Assembly (NCBI GenBank): GCA_030278955.1
Contig: JAOANR010000010.1
Location: 28,646,174-28,710,173 of the forward strand
Direction of reading: 5' to 3'
DNA: 64,000 nucleotides
DNA from: Hygrophila difformis
Lineage: Eukaryota; Streptophyta; Magnoliopsida; Lamiales; Acanthaceae
Made by a program: the position numbers and the translations under genes. The notes under the pieces were generated by a model. That model was not told the DNA's origin and ran no database searches. It saw only the letters and a list, made by a program, of their open reading frames with translations. Below, one piece after another: positions 21,324 through 32,385 of this stretch (position 1 is its first letter; each line of letters starts with the position of its first letter).

Positions 21324-22413
21324 TACAACTTATGTTTAGAAATGCAAAGTTGAATCATTCTATAAACGGGTGAAAAACATGCATCAAGTCGAGTAAATAA
21401 ATCTGTCAACAATTTTAAACTTCGGTTTGTCACAGAAAGTTTACGGCGCGATTTGGAATAGCAAATCTTAATGTCAATGGCTGAAATTTGGACACAAGGT
21501 AGATTAAAGTTTTAGGAACAAAATCTATGTTGAAAAGTTTTCGGTTTGAATTCCCGAAGGTCGAGTTTTAGGCGAGTTTATAAAATTGGACGAAAATAGG
21601 GTTTTTGAAAACCGATTTTTGCTACGGGTCTAGATCTTAAGTTTTAAACAACAATAAACCATAAAATTGGTGAGTAAGGTCTTAACTTATTTAGTTAGAG
21701 AATAGGGTTGCTGGAATGGGTTTCCGGATGTCCTAAGGTCGCGACGAACGACCAACTTCTCCGATCGCTTTTTGTTCGTTCCCCGACGTCAAATCGTAGC
21801 AAAGGAAAAGGGTTAGATTTCGAGTTTGTTAAAGCTTATGGACGATTCAAACACTGTAATACTACTTACCAAGGTTCTAGAGGGTAGGGCTTCGTCCCGT
21901 TTGCCTCGTCTTCGCCGGAATACTCGCCGGAAAGTGAGTTCGGAGGAGTTTTGACTTGAAGAGGAAGATTGGGAGTGTTTAGGGTTTAGTTTTCTGAAAA
22001 TATGGGGTAGGGGGCGCCCAATACTGACTTTATGCCCTTCCCAATTGTTGTGATCGACTTGCCACCGATTGAGGTCGGATTTTTGGCAAGAAAATCGCCA
22101 TAGAAGGAAAGTTTACACCTTCTGCACCTCTGGCGCGTTGGTGACGCGCACCTATGGCTTTGCCTGCGCGGAGCACGCGTGACCAGGCCTGGAGACGCGA
22201 CTCCACCTTCCGCGCGGCGGCGCGCGGCGAGCGTGGGCTAGCCGGACCGGCTGGTTCGGCGGTCCGCGTGGTCTGTCGGGTCTTTTCTTCTTTTCTCTAT
22301 CGGTTTTCTACCCTCTATGTGTTAGCTCGACTCCTCGGGTCGTTTCCGGTTCGAAATCTTTACCTTAAACTTGTTACGAGTTCGGGCTTAACGCTCGTAA
22401 CATTCACGTGCCC
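21324..22413 (-). repeat. Direct repeat copy 2 within E4 (LTR segment)
   Basis: This is the second copy of 18343-19437. It abuts the cargo on the left with a shared CTACAACTT and continues on the right into the genuine E4 LTR start, which reads TGTAACACCCGAG on the minus strand at 22613. The 22414-22613 tail resembles 59841-59940 in E9, linking the two families. Confidence 0.88.
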
Positions 22414-22618
22414 TAATTAGTCTAGTTAAATTAGTCCCAATTCCTCCTAACGCTTTGATGATTGATCTTGTGATTTATTTTGTGATTTAATTTGTGATTT
22501 ATTTTGTGACTGAACTTAGAATTTAGTTCTAAGCTGCCTACGTACCCTGTGAAGGGATCAAGTCATGACGTAGTTTAAAACAGTTTGAATTTGTTTTTTT
22601 CTCGGGTGTTACAGCTTT

Positions 22619-23166
22619 CCTCCAAATGCCTTTCTTATATTCTTATTCAAGCCAAGCTCGAATTTTTAGGCTTTAGTCTGCTCAGTTGCTACCAAGTCTG
22701 GGGCAAACCTTAGAAGTTCTGTAAACATAGCATAGTATTGCTGAACAGAATGATTGCCCTGTTTAAGAGAAATGAACTCTCCATATTTGGCATTCTTGAG
22801 GCTAAGTGGGTAAAACTGTTCCCTCAAACTTTTCTGAAATTCTTCCCAGGTTACTTGGCGATTTTCTTGTGACCTCCACCAAGTGTTTGCAATGCCAGTT
22901 AGAAAGAAGGTAGCCACTCCCACCTTTCTTTCATCTGGACACTCAACCGCTTCGAGTAGTTTCTCCAGAGATTCGATCCAACCTTCTAACTTGGCTGGAT
23001 CTCCTTGTCCAGCATATCGAGGCGGTTGAAACTTACTAACGGCCTCGATAAAATCTCCTTGGGTTTCTCCTTGGCGTTCTCCTTTCTCTGCTTGTTTATG
23101 AACTACTGCTCCAAGAGTGAGTAACAGTTGCTCTATTTATTGCTGACGATTGTCGTCGTCGGCCAT
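22619..23166 (-). pseudogene. gag: E2 Gag N-terminal half
   Basis: The minus-strand ATG at 23166 opens MADDDNRQQ, followed by a stop and then a readable capsid domain. Motifs are YAGQGDPAKLEGWIESLEKL, TGIANTWWRSQENRQ, FQKSLREQFYPLSLKNAKY and FISLKQGNHSVQQYY. A TAA near 22679 precedes KFELGLNKNIRKAFGGK, after which E4 interrupts. The same capsid motifs (PANLEGWI, FYPLSTKTAKYEEF) occur in the E9 Gag, showing that E2 and E9 are related. Confidence 0.88.
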
Positions 23167-23399
23167 ACTTGCCTTAGAGTTAGTGTTATCCCATTTGTTC
23201 CTAAACAATATACGTTAGTCAGTCAGTCAAAAAAAAAAACCACACTATTTATTTATATCTAAAGAAAATACAATACCAAAACTGTCAGTCAAATACTTGC
23301 AACCTTCCGAGACTGACTAGGGTGTACTAAGTCATATAAACCTATTTACATACTAGGTATTATTATGTTAGTCTAGGACGCCCTACAGTTTTAATCCTT

Positions 23400-23770
23400 G
23401 ATATTCCTGATACGGCAGCTCTTGGACTTATGTCCTTTCTTTCCACAGCGGAAGCACTCCCCTTCGTTGGGGCATCGCAAAGTCAGGTGCCTTCTGCCGC
23501 ATTCGAGGCAAGGTGCGGGGTCGGATGTCCTCCAGGATTATTCCGATCTTCGATCAGTACATCATTTTGCATCCGCAAATTCTCCAGGAAAATCTCTTGG
23601 TCCGTTGATATTCCCTCGTAATATTTAACCATGATTTTGAGTTCTCTTATCTCTTTATTCTTTCAAGACATCTCTTCCTCAGTCCATCGGATGTAGTCCT
23701 TTTCATAAAGTAGTTCGCTTCTTAGGTTATGCACTTCCTCTTGCATACAGCTCCAGTCCTCCATTATTCC
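23400..23770 (-). pseudogene. E2 extra ORF, distal part: coiled coil then two zinc knuckles
   Basis: A minus-strand frame opens just after an acceptor-like TTACCTACAG with MGSSEEKRKG and reads a charged helical region (LRSELLYEKDYIRWTEEEM) with one stop. In a second frame two zinc knuckles follow: CLECGRRHLTLRC (23472-23510, CX2CX3HX4C) and CFRCGKKGHKSKSC (23415-23456, CX2CX4HX4C). Their spacing and sequence match the paired knuckles of the E2 Gag, so this looks like a duplicated nucleocapsid module. It lies upstream of gag in the element. The AT-rich 23771-24087 stretch to its right holds a TA microsatellite and no ORF, and may be an intron. Confidence 0.6.
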
Positions 23771-24087
23771 TTTCCTTTTCTCTTCAGAGCTGCCCATCTG
23801 TAGGTAACATTCTAAGAAACATGACAAGTAATACGAAATATCCTTAAGTCTAGTTTTCTTTATACTAAGTCCCGCATAAAAATAAAATTAAAAAAAAAAC
23901 TAAGGCTCTATCCTATTACATTGTATTTCTATTAGATTTTTCTAACTTTAATCTAATATATATATATATATATATTAATTTTTTTTTCTTATATAGCCAT
24001 TTATACAAGATCAAGGTAATATAAAAATTAGACAAACTTCATTATATAATTCCGACTTGGATACAACACACCAAAATTTTCAAGCTT

Positions 24088-24688
24088 TTAGATAGTTGTA
24101 ACTTTTACTATAACTATACTAGTAAACAAAAGAGATGCTAAACATAAGCGGTGAGGAGGGCTGGAAGGATGGTACTCGGGAGACGGTGTACGCTGGCAGA
24201 CAAGATCTGTATCCTCCGCAGGGTCATCCTCCGTACTGCTTTCACTGGCATGCTCACCCTGGGCTGATGATCCCGGATGACGGCAGAGGTCTCTGTAGAA
24301 CTTTTTTAACTTTATGGCCTTTTCTCTCCATGTATGCAATCTTTTTGTTCAAGCGCCCAATGGTGCCTAGATGGAGGTTGACTTGGTCCTTCATATCTTT
24401 CAACTCTACCTTGAGATCAAATATCTCTTGCACCTGCTCAGCACACAGATTGTCGAGTTCTTCCTTTTCTGCTTCGACTAAAACCCTTCTATTATATTCT
24501 TCCTTATATTTATTATCAAGTTCTAGTTCTTGGGTTATGTGCGTTGCCGCCTCCACCGCTAATCGATTTCTTAACCGGTCATTCTTTGCACTAAGGCGAT
24601 TTGCTCTGGCACGCTCTTGTCTACTGGTTCTTATTACCTCTCGTACCAAGTCAGGAACTAATTCAACTACTCTATCGTTATCTCCCAT
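24088..24688 (-). pseudogene. E2 extra ORF, proximal part: coiled-coil protein
   Basis: The minus-strand ATG at 24688, about 165 bases inside the 5' LTR edge, opens a 144-codon frame rich in Glu, Lys, Arg and Leu. It has heptad-like stretches (NRLSAKNDRLRNRLAVE, EKEELDNLCAEQVQEIFDL, LGTIGRLNKKIAYMER). A one-base shift near 24330 continues the same protein as YRDLCRHPGSSAQGEHASE and an acidic Ser/Pro-rich segment. A long coiled coil ahead of gag is not part of the standard chromovirus layout. With 23400-23770 it could form one spliced gene; that is inference. Confidence 0.6.
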
Positions 24689-24839
24689 CTAGCAAACAAG
24701 TCATCATAAATAGTTGCAGATATCAAACATAATAATTGCATAAATGTACCTAATGCCATTGCATTGTGTCCCATCCCAAAAATATGCAAAAAAAAAATTC
24801 ACTATATTTTTTTTCTTTCAAAAACTCATTTTCTTGGGC

Positions 24840-24851
24840 GCTCTGATACCA
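24840..24851 (-). other. E2 primer-binding site, initiator-Met tRNA
   Basis: The minus strand reads TGGTATCAGAGC three bases inside the LTR end at 24855. This matches the 3' end of plant initiator-Met tRNA, the usual primer of chromoviruses. Confidence 0.92.
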
Positions 24852-24854
24852 CCC

Positions 24855-26792
24855 TGAAACACCCCCGTTTTCCTACTCTTAGTTCAACTGCGGAAGCCTC
24901 AATTAGGAACCCGGGGTTATTACCGCCACGCCTCTTAATTACGCTCGCTTAGGCCTAACCCTGGCTAACTTAATTAATTGGCGATAAGGCTAATTAAATA
25001 AACTATTGTACATGAAGAAAAACTCACAACTTTATTTATTACAAAGCATAATATATCAGAGTTTGCAAAATATGACGACTAAGGCTCGTCGTCCCCAAAG
25101 TAACTTGACATAGTACTTTAAAATTTAAAAACATAATTTAACTAGTAATATAATATATATATATATAATTAAAGGAAATTCTGATACCCATGCCCGTGCC
25201 CATGCTTCTAGCCATCACCACATATGTCAAAACCTGAAAAGAGTGTATGCATAATTTATCAGCACACCGGCTGAGTAAATAAATTTATACTCTTTAGGAC
25301 AAAATTTAAATACAATTGACTCAAGCAGTAAATAGCATGTCAAACCGTTAAAACTCTGATTCTCTGTATCATGTAGCTCAACTATGACGTCTACACCCGG
25401 AGTATCTCATAGGACCTAGCATGCTTTCATAGTATACAATGGCGGCCCTCCCTTGCAACTAAAACTGACTGTGAGACCCTTGGCCTACACAATCCTCTTT
25501 TAATGCTCTTACGAAGATAACTCGAATTGGAGTATATCCCGTATAATATCATCTCAATAATTCACATGCCACTTACTGGAAATATAATTTTCACATGCAT
25601 GGCTTAGCCCAAAAATATTTAAGCTCATAATGAGACATTTCCTCTGCATAAACTTATTTGCATGGATAATTCTAAAATTATTTAAAGCAATAAGGAATTA
25701 AACATGCAAAAATTAGGACAATACCCGCAGAATATAAATTTACTTACAATCTCCCCAGCTATAGCCTATTCGAACTCCGGGACTGCAACTACCTCCTGGG
25801 ACTGCAACTACTGCTGCACTTCCCTATTTTATTTTACTCACTACTATTCTTCCCCACTATTTTCTCAAACTCTCTCACTCTCTCTCTCTACCAACTATAA
25901 TTCTTGTTCTGGTGTGCATTCCATGAAGGAATGAAGGGGTATTTATAGGGTTCCAAACGTACTTCCTCTCCAATTTTTCTTTTATTATTTTACTCTTTTT
26001 CTTTACTTATTAATATTATCATTATTATTATTTTTACATTTTTTATTTATTATTCTATCTCATATTTATTTTACCAATTATTGGTGCTACCACTCTTTCC
26101 CTTCTCATTTATTTCATATCCTTGCCCTGCACGTTTTTTTTTTTACAAAAAATCTTTATTTACCTATCCATATAGTATATTATGTTATTTATTCTTTTGA
26201 AATCCCATTCTTGCTCCTCACGTATATCCTCCCTTGTCTTGTTCTTATTCTATATTATTCATTTATTTAATCAGCCATTTCTTTCATTAATATTGTTATT
26301 ACCACTCATTATTATTCTTTCTATTCATATATATGTATATTTTATTGGAGATGCACCAATTATCGGTGCACTTCATCCTAATTATTGGTGCACTTCATTT
26401 TTTTATTTTTTTCTATTCTTATACTTATTATTATTATTATTATTATTATTATTGAATCTCATTAATCTAATATAGTATTAATACTATCCTATTCCTTATC
26501 TATGTACTTATTTACCTCTTCCATGCACGTCCAACTTCCTCTAAATTCTATTTTTTGTTTATCACCTTATTAGTAGATTTCACTTTATTACTCATTTTTT
26601 ATTTATTTATTTAATAGATTCACACTTTATTACTATACACGCTTTTGCACCTTCGATTTTCTTGATTTCGCAGGAATGCATCAATTATTGGTGCACTACC
26701 TTACTTAAGTCTATTTATTTGCTCTCTTATTACTTTATATATATATTGAAATATTCTTTCCTTGTCTGTTTTATTCCAAACTTTTATTCAAT

Positions 26793-26844
<52 letters not shown>

Positions 26845-27154
26845 CATTATTATTATTTTAAGATGTTAGAATCCTATTACTTAAAATATTACACAGTAGT
26901 TAATAAAACTTAATGTTTCTCTTCCAAGTATTCATAACTTTTATATTTCTCTTCCAAGTATTCATAACTTTTCCTACTATAAGTACTTTTCTATCATCAC
27001 TTGTTTAAACTAGGGAAATAATCCATTGCTTATAACAACTTTTCAAAAATTGCAACTTAAGTCATATTAAATTTTAATCTATACTTGACAATATTTTAAT
27101 TAAACTATCTCTTTCTTTAAATAAAACACTATAACTAATTTACTGGATATTACA
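24855..27154 (-). repeat. E2 LTR (5' LTR in element orientation)
   Basis: This is a 2300-bp copy of 4697-7100. It begins TGAAACACCCCCG on the plus strand, a one-base change from TGTAACAC. Microsatellites differ: CT is short and ATT runs lie at 26425-26453 and about 26789-26857. The GCACCAAT dyads and the 29-bp tandem duplication are present. Confidence 0.93.
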
Positions 27155-28165
27155 AATGCCACTTGTGGAATTTTGAGTGAACGTTTTTACTGGCCGGGAA
27201 TGAGGAAAAAAGTGGATGATCTAATCTCCAAGTGCATCGTCTGAAGGCGAAATTCACTTCGAAGCCGCACGGGTTATATATGCCTCTACCGATTCCCGAG
27301 GGACCATGGATTGATCTTTCGATGGACTTTGTGCTAGAACTACTACGGACTGCACGGAACAAAGATTCGATATTTGTAGTGGTAGTCAGATTTAGCAAGA
27401 TGGCTCATTTCGTTCCTTGCACAAAGACGAATGACGTACACCACATTGCCAAACTGTTCTTCAAGGAAGTAGTGCGTCTCCATGGGATCCCGAAGATGAT
27501 AGTGTCGGACCGAGACACGAAATTTGTCAGTTACTTCTGGAAATCTCTATGGCATGAGATTGGTACGAAACTCTTATTCTCTACAGCTTATCACCCTCAA
27601 ACAGACGGGCAAACTGCCGTCAACAGAGTCTTGGGTAATCTGTTGCGGGTCGTAACTGCTTCCAGTTACAAAAGTTGGGACGATTGTCTACCCTACATCG
27701 AGTTTGATTGTAATAGACACGTCCATAGTGCCACTAACATGTCACCATATGAAATTGTCTATGGTTTCAACCCACTAACCCCTGTTGATTTGCTGCCATT
27801 GCCCCGCAATGAGCATTTTAATATTAATGGCAGGGACATGGCTCGAGCTATCCAAGAGCTTCACAAGAACGTCCAGGAGAGCCTCAAGAAGGCCACAGAG
27901 ACATATGCCAAATATGCCAACAGAGGACGAAAAAAGCTGTTGTTAAAGCCCGGGGACTGGGTTTGGCTCCATATGCGGAAGGAGAGGTTTCCGCAGAAGA
28001 GACGTGACAAACTATCCCCACGGGGGGACGGTCCATTCAGAGTTTTGGAAAAGATCAATGATAATGTCTATCGGTTAGAATTGCCCCCTGAGTGCGAAAT
28101 TAATGCTACTTTTAATGTTGTAGATCTCGCCCTCTATGAAGAAGACGGTGAAGAGCTTGTTCGGT
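27155..28165 (+). pseudogene. E1 integrase core, resumed after E2
   Basis: The plus-strand frame picks up the HHCC region at ATCGILSERFYWPGM. The last zinc-binding Cys is a TGA at about 27242 (CIV then stop). The core then reads SMDFV and IVSDRDTKFV (two catalytic Asp), but the Glu is lost: GQTAVNRVLGNLLR stands where GQTEVVNR is usual. Later motifs SPYEIVYGFNPLTPVDLLPLP and PGDWVWLHMRKERFP are well kept and point to a CRM/Galadriel-type chromovirus. E5 interrupts at 28166 and the last codons are at 45885-46084. Confidence 0.9.
28161..28165. other. E5 target-site duplication, left copy (TCGGT)
   Basis: TCGGT here and at 45880-45884 flank E5 exactly. Removing one copy plus the element restores the E1 reading frame across the junction. 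Confidence 0.95.
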
Positions 28166-28470
28166 TGATAATGGCCAAAAATGACCATTATTTTCAATCC
28201 ATTTCCGTGTCTTAAACGGGCATTTGATCGCATTCCGGTCTTACATTAAGTGAGAAAGCAGTCGAATTGGACTAATTTATGCATAATTGTAAAAATAATA
28301 AGCTGGTGTGAGAAAGACATAAATATGTAATTTTATTACATATTTATGTTAGAAAAATCCAAAAACATGAGAAAAAGAAAAGGAAACAAAAAGATGGGAA
28401 AAAGATAGAAAAGCCCACAAAAAGAATATTCTCGGCCCATCTGGCCCAATCCAGCAGGCCCAGGAAGACC

Positions 28471-28794
28471 TTTGTCGCGGAAGCCCCTTGGCGCGATGCA
28501 TGGTTCCGCGACAAAGGAACACTCCGCGACCAAGTGGCCCAGATGAAGAAGAGACCAGCCAAAGCCCCTTGGCGCGATGCCCTTGTCGCGATGTGCTGTT
28601 CCGCGACAAAGGTCCATTCCGCGACCAAGGTACATTTTTAGATACACAAGACCCAGTCGAGAAGCTTTGCCACATGCAGTGTGTTCCGCGACCAAACTTG
28701 GTGCTCCGAGACAAAGCTGTGATGTGTGTGATGTCTTGAGACACAATGGGCTCATATCAAGGCCCATGAGCTTAGGGTTTCCCCTCTATAAATA
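28471..28794 (+). promoter_or_regulatory. E5 LTR promoter: CGCG dyads, TGGGCY, telo-box, TATA
   Basis: A dyad with 12-base arms (TTTGTCGCGGAA, 28471-28482 and 28504-28515) and another at 28583-28609 precede TGGGCT at 28747, GGCCCA at 28761, TTAGGGTTT at 28772-28780 and TATAAATA at 28787-28794. TGGGCY and telo-box pairs are known from plant ribosomal-protein promoters, where TCP and telobox factors bind. CGCG cores are known CAMTA targets. The copy in the 3' LTR has its TATA at 41990-41997. Confidence 0.75.
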
Positions 28795-29433
28795 TGAGGT
28801 GTTTCCTTTGAGCTAAAGGTTGGAAGAATTTTAGAAAAACTACACCTTCTTGAAGACAAGTTGGGGAGTTCAGTAGTTTAGTGTAGTTTAGGGTAGTTTA
28901 GTTAGGTTTTCTTTTGTATTATTTAATTTATGCACTGTTTAGAAATAGTTTACTGCACTTTGATTAGATAGCCAGTTTTATACGTTGTTTTGTTCTAAAT
29001 TTTTGTTTAAAGGTTTGTGGTACTCAAACCATGAGTATGAACAACACCGTTTAATAATATGGGAAAACATTCTCCATTTGTGTCCCAAAATCATGAAATG
29101 GGTCTCACACCCCATGGATCTTACTGTTTTCATCTTCCTTGGGTCATTTGATCCTCGTTTTGCATTTTAATGTCACTGCTTGGTGACTTATTCTTGGGAT
29201 AATGTTGCATGTTTATGGATGATCAAGCCTAGATTAGGGTTTCTTAAGTTTTAAGTTTGCTTTATTTCTATTTTGTTCAAGCATGTTCTAGCTAGATTCA
29301 AATTCTGTTTTGTTATTTTGAGCTTAGTTAGCTTTTGAATCTGAAAAGGGTGAGATCACACATAATGCATGCTACTGCTCCACTTTACTTTTCTTACATG
29401 TGTCCTGAACACACCTTTGTCGCGGAATAACTC

Positions 29434-29863
29434 TTGTCGCGGAATCACGTTCCGCGACAAAATGGTGCTTTGGCGACAAAGGTGCCACAGAACATCTGTT
29501 GGCCACTATTTTAAAACCCTTGGTCGCGAAACACTCATTGGCGCGGAACCACGTTCCGCGACAAAATCTTGATTAGCAACCAAGGACCCAAATACTTGTG
29601 ATTTCATTCTGGAAGGACTTTGTCGCGAAGCAACCTTGTCGCGGAACCACGTTCCGCGACAAAACCTCTTGTTCCGCGACAAGAATTATGCCTTGTCCAA
29701 TTTTCAACCTTTTTGTCGCTATGCCCTTGTCGCGGAACCACGTTCCGCGACAAAATTTTCTTTACTTAGCGACAAAACAAACCCCAAACTTTCAAAATTC
29801 CATTCCTCTCATTTCCCACCCCTTTGTCGCGAAACCTTTGTCGCGGAGCCACGCTCCGCGACA
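29434..29863 (+). promoter_or_regulatory. E5 CGCG hairpin cluster downstream of the promoter
   Basis: Five dyads lie at 29434-29460, 29538-29564, 29636-29662, 29727-29753 and 29839-29863. The typical unit has 12-base arms (TTGTCGCGGAAC and its complement) around CAC. The last unit has GGAGC/GCTCC in place of GGAAC/GTTCC, and E3 has GGACC/GGTCC, so the pair next to the innermost one varies as A-T, G-C or C-G with pairing preserved. The cluster would lie in transcribed leader RNA. Confidence 0.88.
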
Positions 29864-31939
29864 CGAACCCTGTATCGCGACAAGGTGGTGCCTTTTGCCA
29901 AGCTTTCATTCTTCATCTCACCCCATTAATTAATTGAACCTTTGTATTAATATTTTGAGGTTGAAATCCAATGATCTCAACCCATGATTAAATTGATATA
30001 AAGAACTTTGTTCAATTTCCCATTAAAAGATTCTTCTACAAATGATTAAACTCTAATGATCTAAGTATATAATCTGGACTGTAATTAATTAATTAATTAT
30101 GGAATGATCGATTATTTAGACATGAAGAGTAATTGTGGATTTAATTCCATACTCTTGCATGGGAAACCAATGTCTCTCATGCAAGATGACCCAAAAATAT
30201 TTTTCTTTTATTTATTTTGTCTTTTCCCGTGTTGTGTGAAACAACTAATAAGGAATATATCAGATTAATGTTGGCGGGTATTCCCACACGGATAACTAGC
30301 TCGTGATCTGTATATTAATTATTAGAAGTTATTTTGCATGGTCCGGATAGTGGTTGGTGGACGCCTTGGCGGTTCGTCCATCCGGGATTATAATAGCTGC
30401 TCAGCTGACCCCTATCCGGATACAGTTTTATTTTCTTTACTTTAATTTCAAACCTGAATCTGGAGCTGTAGTAATATTAGATGATATATGCCAATGTTCT
30501 CTAATCATTATTGCAGTAATAGAACATGTGGGTTTTTATCCAAATTCGTAGACAATGGAATCTGAGATGACGGCGGCAACTGTCATTTGAGGCATTCCAC
30601 TGTCTAAAAGTCATCCCACCTGAAATGATCAGGACCTGGATAGCAGATGTTTGCAGTCCGGATCATCCTGATCATTTTTGTCATCTTTTTGGCCAAATAA
30701 ATTCTTCTCATCTCCGGCTATTTCATCTCTGTGTTTCACCTTCTGTCTAAACCCACCTTATATTTTGGGTTATTTTATCTTACACTTCCTTATAAATTTA
30801 TGCATGATATTATTATGTAGATATTGTGGTCAATATTATTCTGGGATCCTTCCCTTGGACACAGGAGTCTTGATTTTAAATCAGAAGTTTCATAATAAAT
30901 TTCCAACAAAAATTCCTTTATAAAATCCGGATCTGAGTAAGGGATAAATTCAACAGTTATGACTAATTCATATCCGACTAGGGGTTGATTTTGGGAAATT
31001 AGAAGCAGAGTCAGCGATTAGGTCTCACCTAGACTGAAAGGATCTGTGTTCTTATTGAGAGTTTAGTACCTGATAGGGAATGATTTTCAGATTTATTATT
31101 TCCCGAAATTGCTGTTTGTTGGAAATCTTGTATTAAATATTACACCGGGTCAGATTCCACTTGGATTCCGATAAGGTGTGATAGATAACACTAGATGAAC
31201 AACATTCGGGCCTTGGTTATTTTCTAAGGTAGGATTGAGTATTCTTTCAACTGCTATCCTCTTCTGCCAAAGCCTATTTTTGAGTCCTGAGTGAGTGCAT
31301 CCGGAATGAACTAATTTTATTGGTTCGTTTCATTAGTTTGTATCTCATAACCACCCGACGAGAAGTGAACACTGTGAGCGGTTCACCGAGAATAGGGAAT
31401 TCTTGATCCACATCCGGTCATTCTGACTGGAGGCTTTCTGTTACTACCAGGGTCAAACTTTCAGAAACCTCCGAGTGATAGGGTTTTAAAAGCTTTCTTT
31501 ACTGCTTTCTTTTAATTGCTTTCTTTAGAGGTCGCTCGTTTGTATTGAGAGTTGTGTAACTGCCACTAGGACAGAGAGTTAAGGGATAGTTCAGGGCTTA
31601 ATTAGAATCTGTGGGTGTGACATGGGGGAATGATAGCAGTACTTGGCATTTCAACAAATGATTTGTCGGGTGTTGCTTGTCCACCACAGATAAATAACAT
31701 ACCTCTGCGCGGAGGCAGTTGTATATCTGTGGTATCTTAGATTTTGTTGTCTTAAGGCATGTAAATCCTTACTGTAAGTACCTGTCTGTTAAAGGGAACA
31801 TAGTATAGGAAGCATGAGAGTTAGCTAACTGATGGATTATCCCAAGCTAAGGTCTGCGTATTAAAATGGAAGTTTAACTATGTATCATCTGAATCTTGTC
31901 CAATCGTCATTATTTTCTTCCTGTCCCTTCTGTCGCATT

Positions 31940-32045
31940 TTAAATCTGCTTTCTTAGAATAGTCTTAATCGCTTTCTTAGATTAAATTTAATTCGCTTTC
32001 TAGAATAATTTTATCGGCTTTATGTTAATTGCTTTCTTAATCTAA
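31940..32045 (+). repeat. Periodic GCTTTCTTAGA motif in the E5 LTR
   Basis: Four or five GCTTTC motifs recur about every 25-30 bases, matching 12785-12915 in E3 and 45143-45248 in the 3' LTR. Confidence 0.75.
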
Positions 32046-32360
32046 TTCAGATTCTGTCAAGTAGATGTTAGTCATATCACACACCTGATTCGAGTAACCG
32101 AGTGGAAAATCTTAGTGAATGACGTGGGACCTGCTTCTATCGCACATCCTCCAGTGAACGATCCAGTCTTACTATAAATTACTGCAATTTTTGACACCGT
32201 GCGCTTTCGGGAGCACAGTTTCTTAACTACGAGCAATAAAAACATGACTACATATAAATATATCCTTAATCACAACACCGCCATCATAAATTGGTTTCAT
32301 TAAATAAAACCTAAACCAGGATCACGAATTTTCAGAAAATACTCATGTAGTGGGAGTTAG

Positions 32361-32385
32361 TCAAAAGTTTCATGGCAGGGAATCT
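32361..32385 (+). other. Vestigial LTR end and primer-like sequence inside the E5 LTR
   Basis: TCAAAAGTTTCATGGCAGGG repeats the true LTR end and first primer bases (TCAAAAGTTTCATGGCGCC at 32663) about 300 bases early. The upstream 90 bases also resemble each other (32270-32360 versus 32590-32662). It marks a duplication of the LTR terminus. Confidence 0.6.

Larger units (their letters stand above)
16905..22613 (-). mobile_element. E4: Tekay-type LTR derivative carrying a cargo ORF
   Basis: E4 lies inside the E2 gag with an exact 5-bp duplication GCTTT (16900-16904 and 22614-22618). On the minus strand it starts TGTAACACCCGAG and ends GGGGTGTTACA. Its left 2.5 kb resembles the E6 LTR. There is no primer site, purine tract, gag or pol. 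Two direct copies of an internal LTR segment of about 1.1 kb (18343-19437 and 21324-22413) flank 1.9 kb of unrelated sequence with a plus-strand ORF. It may be a solo LTR that later gained the cargo with a partial tandem duplication, or a non-autonomous element whose LTRs each lost part. Confidence 0.85.
4697..27154 (-). mobile_element. E2: Tekay-like chromovirus inserted in E1 integrase
   Basis: The element has direct LTRs at 4697-7100 and 24855-27154 and lies on the minus strand. Minus-strand LTRs begin TGTAATATCC and end in a GGGGTGTTACA-type sequence. An initiator-Met primer site abuts the right LTR and a purine tract abuts the left LTR. Minus-strand order is extra ORF, gag, PR, RT, RH, INT, chromodomain. 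It is split by E3 (7763-13458) and E4 (16905-22613). Flanking 5-mers are GGACC on the left and AATGC on the right, so I see no target duplication. Stops and frameshifts occur in every domain. Lineage placement rests on the chromodomain, LTR ends and primer site. Confidence 0.9.

Noticed and set aside
28336..28767. Conserved LTR-encoded proteins (minus-strand ORFs, repeated at 41539-41970)
   Set aside because: They are identical only because the two LTRs are recent copies, and they largely translate the CGCG palindromes.
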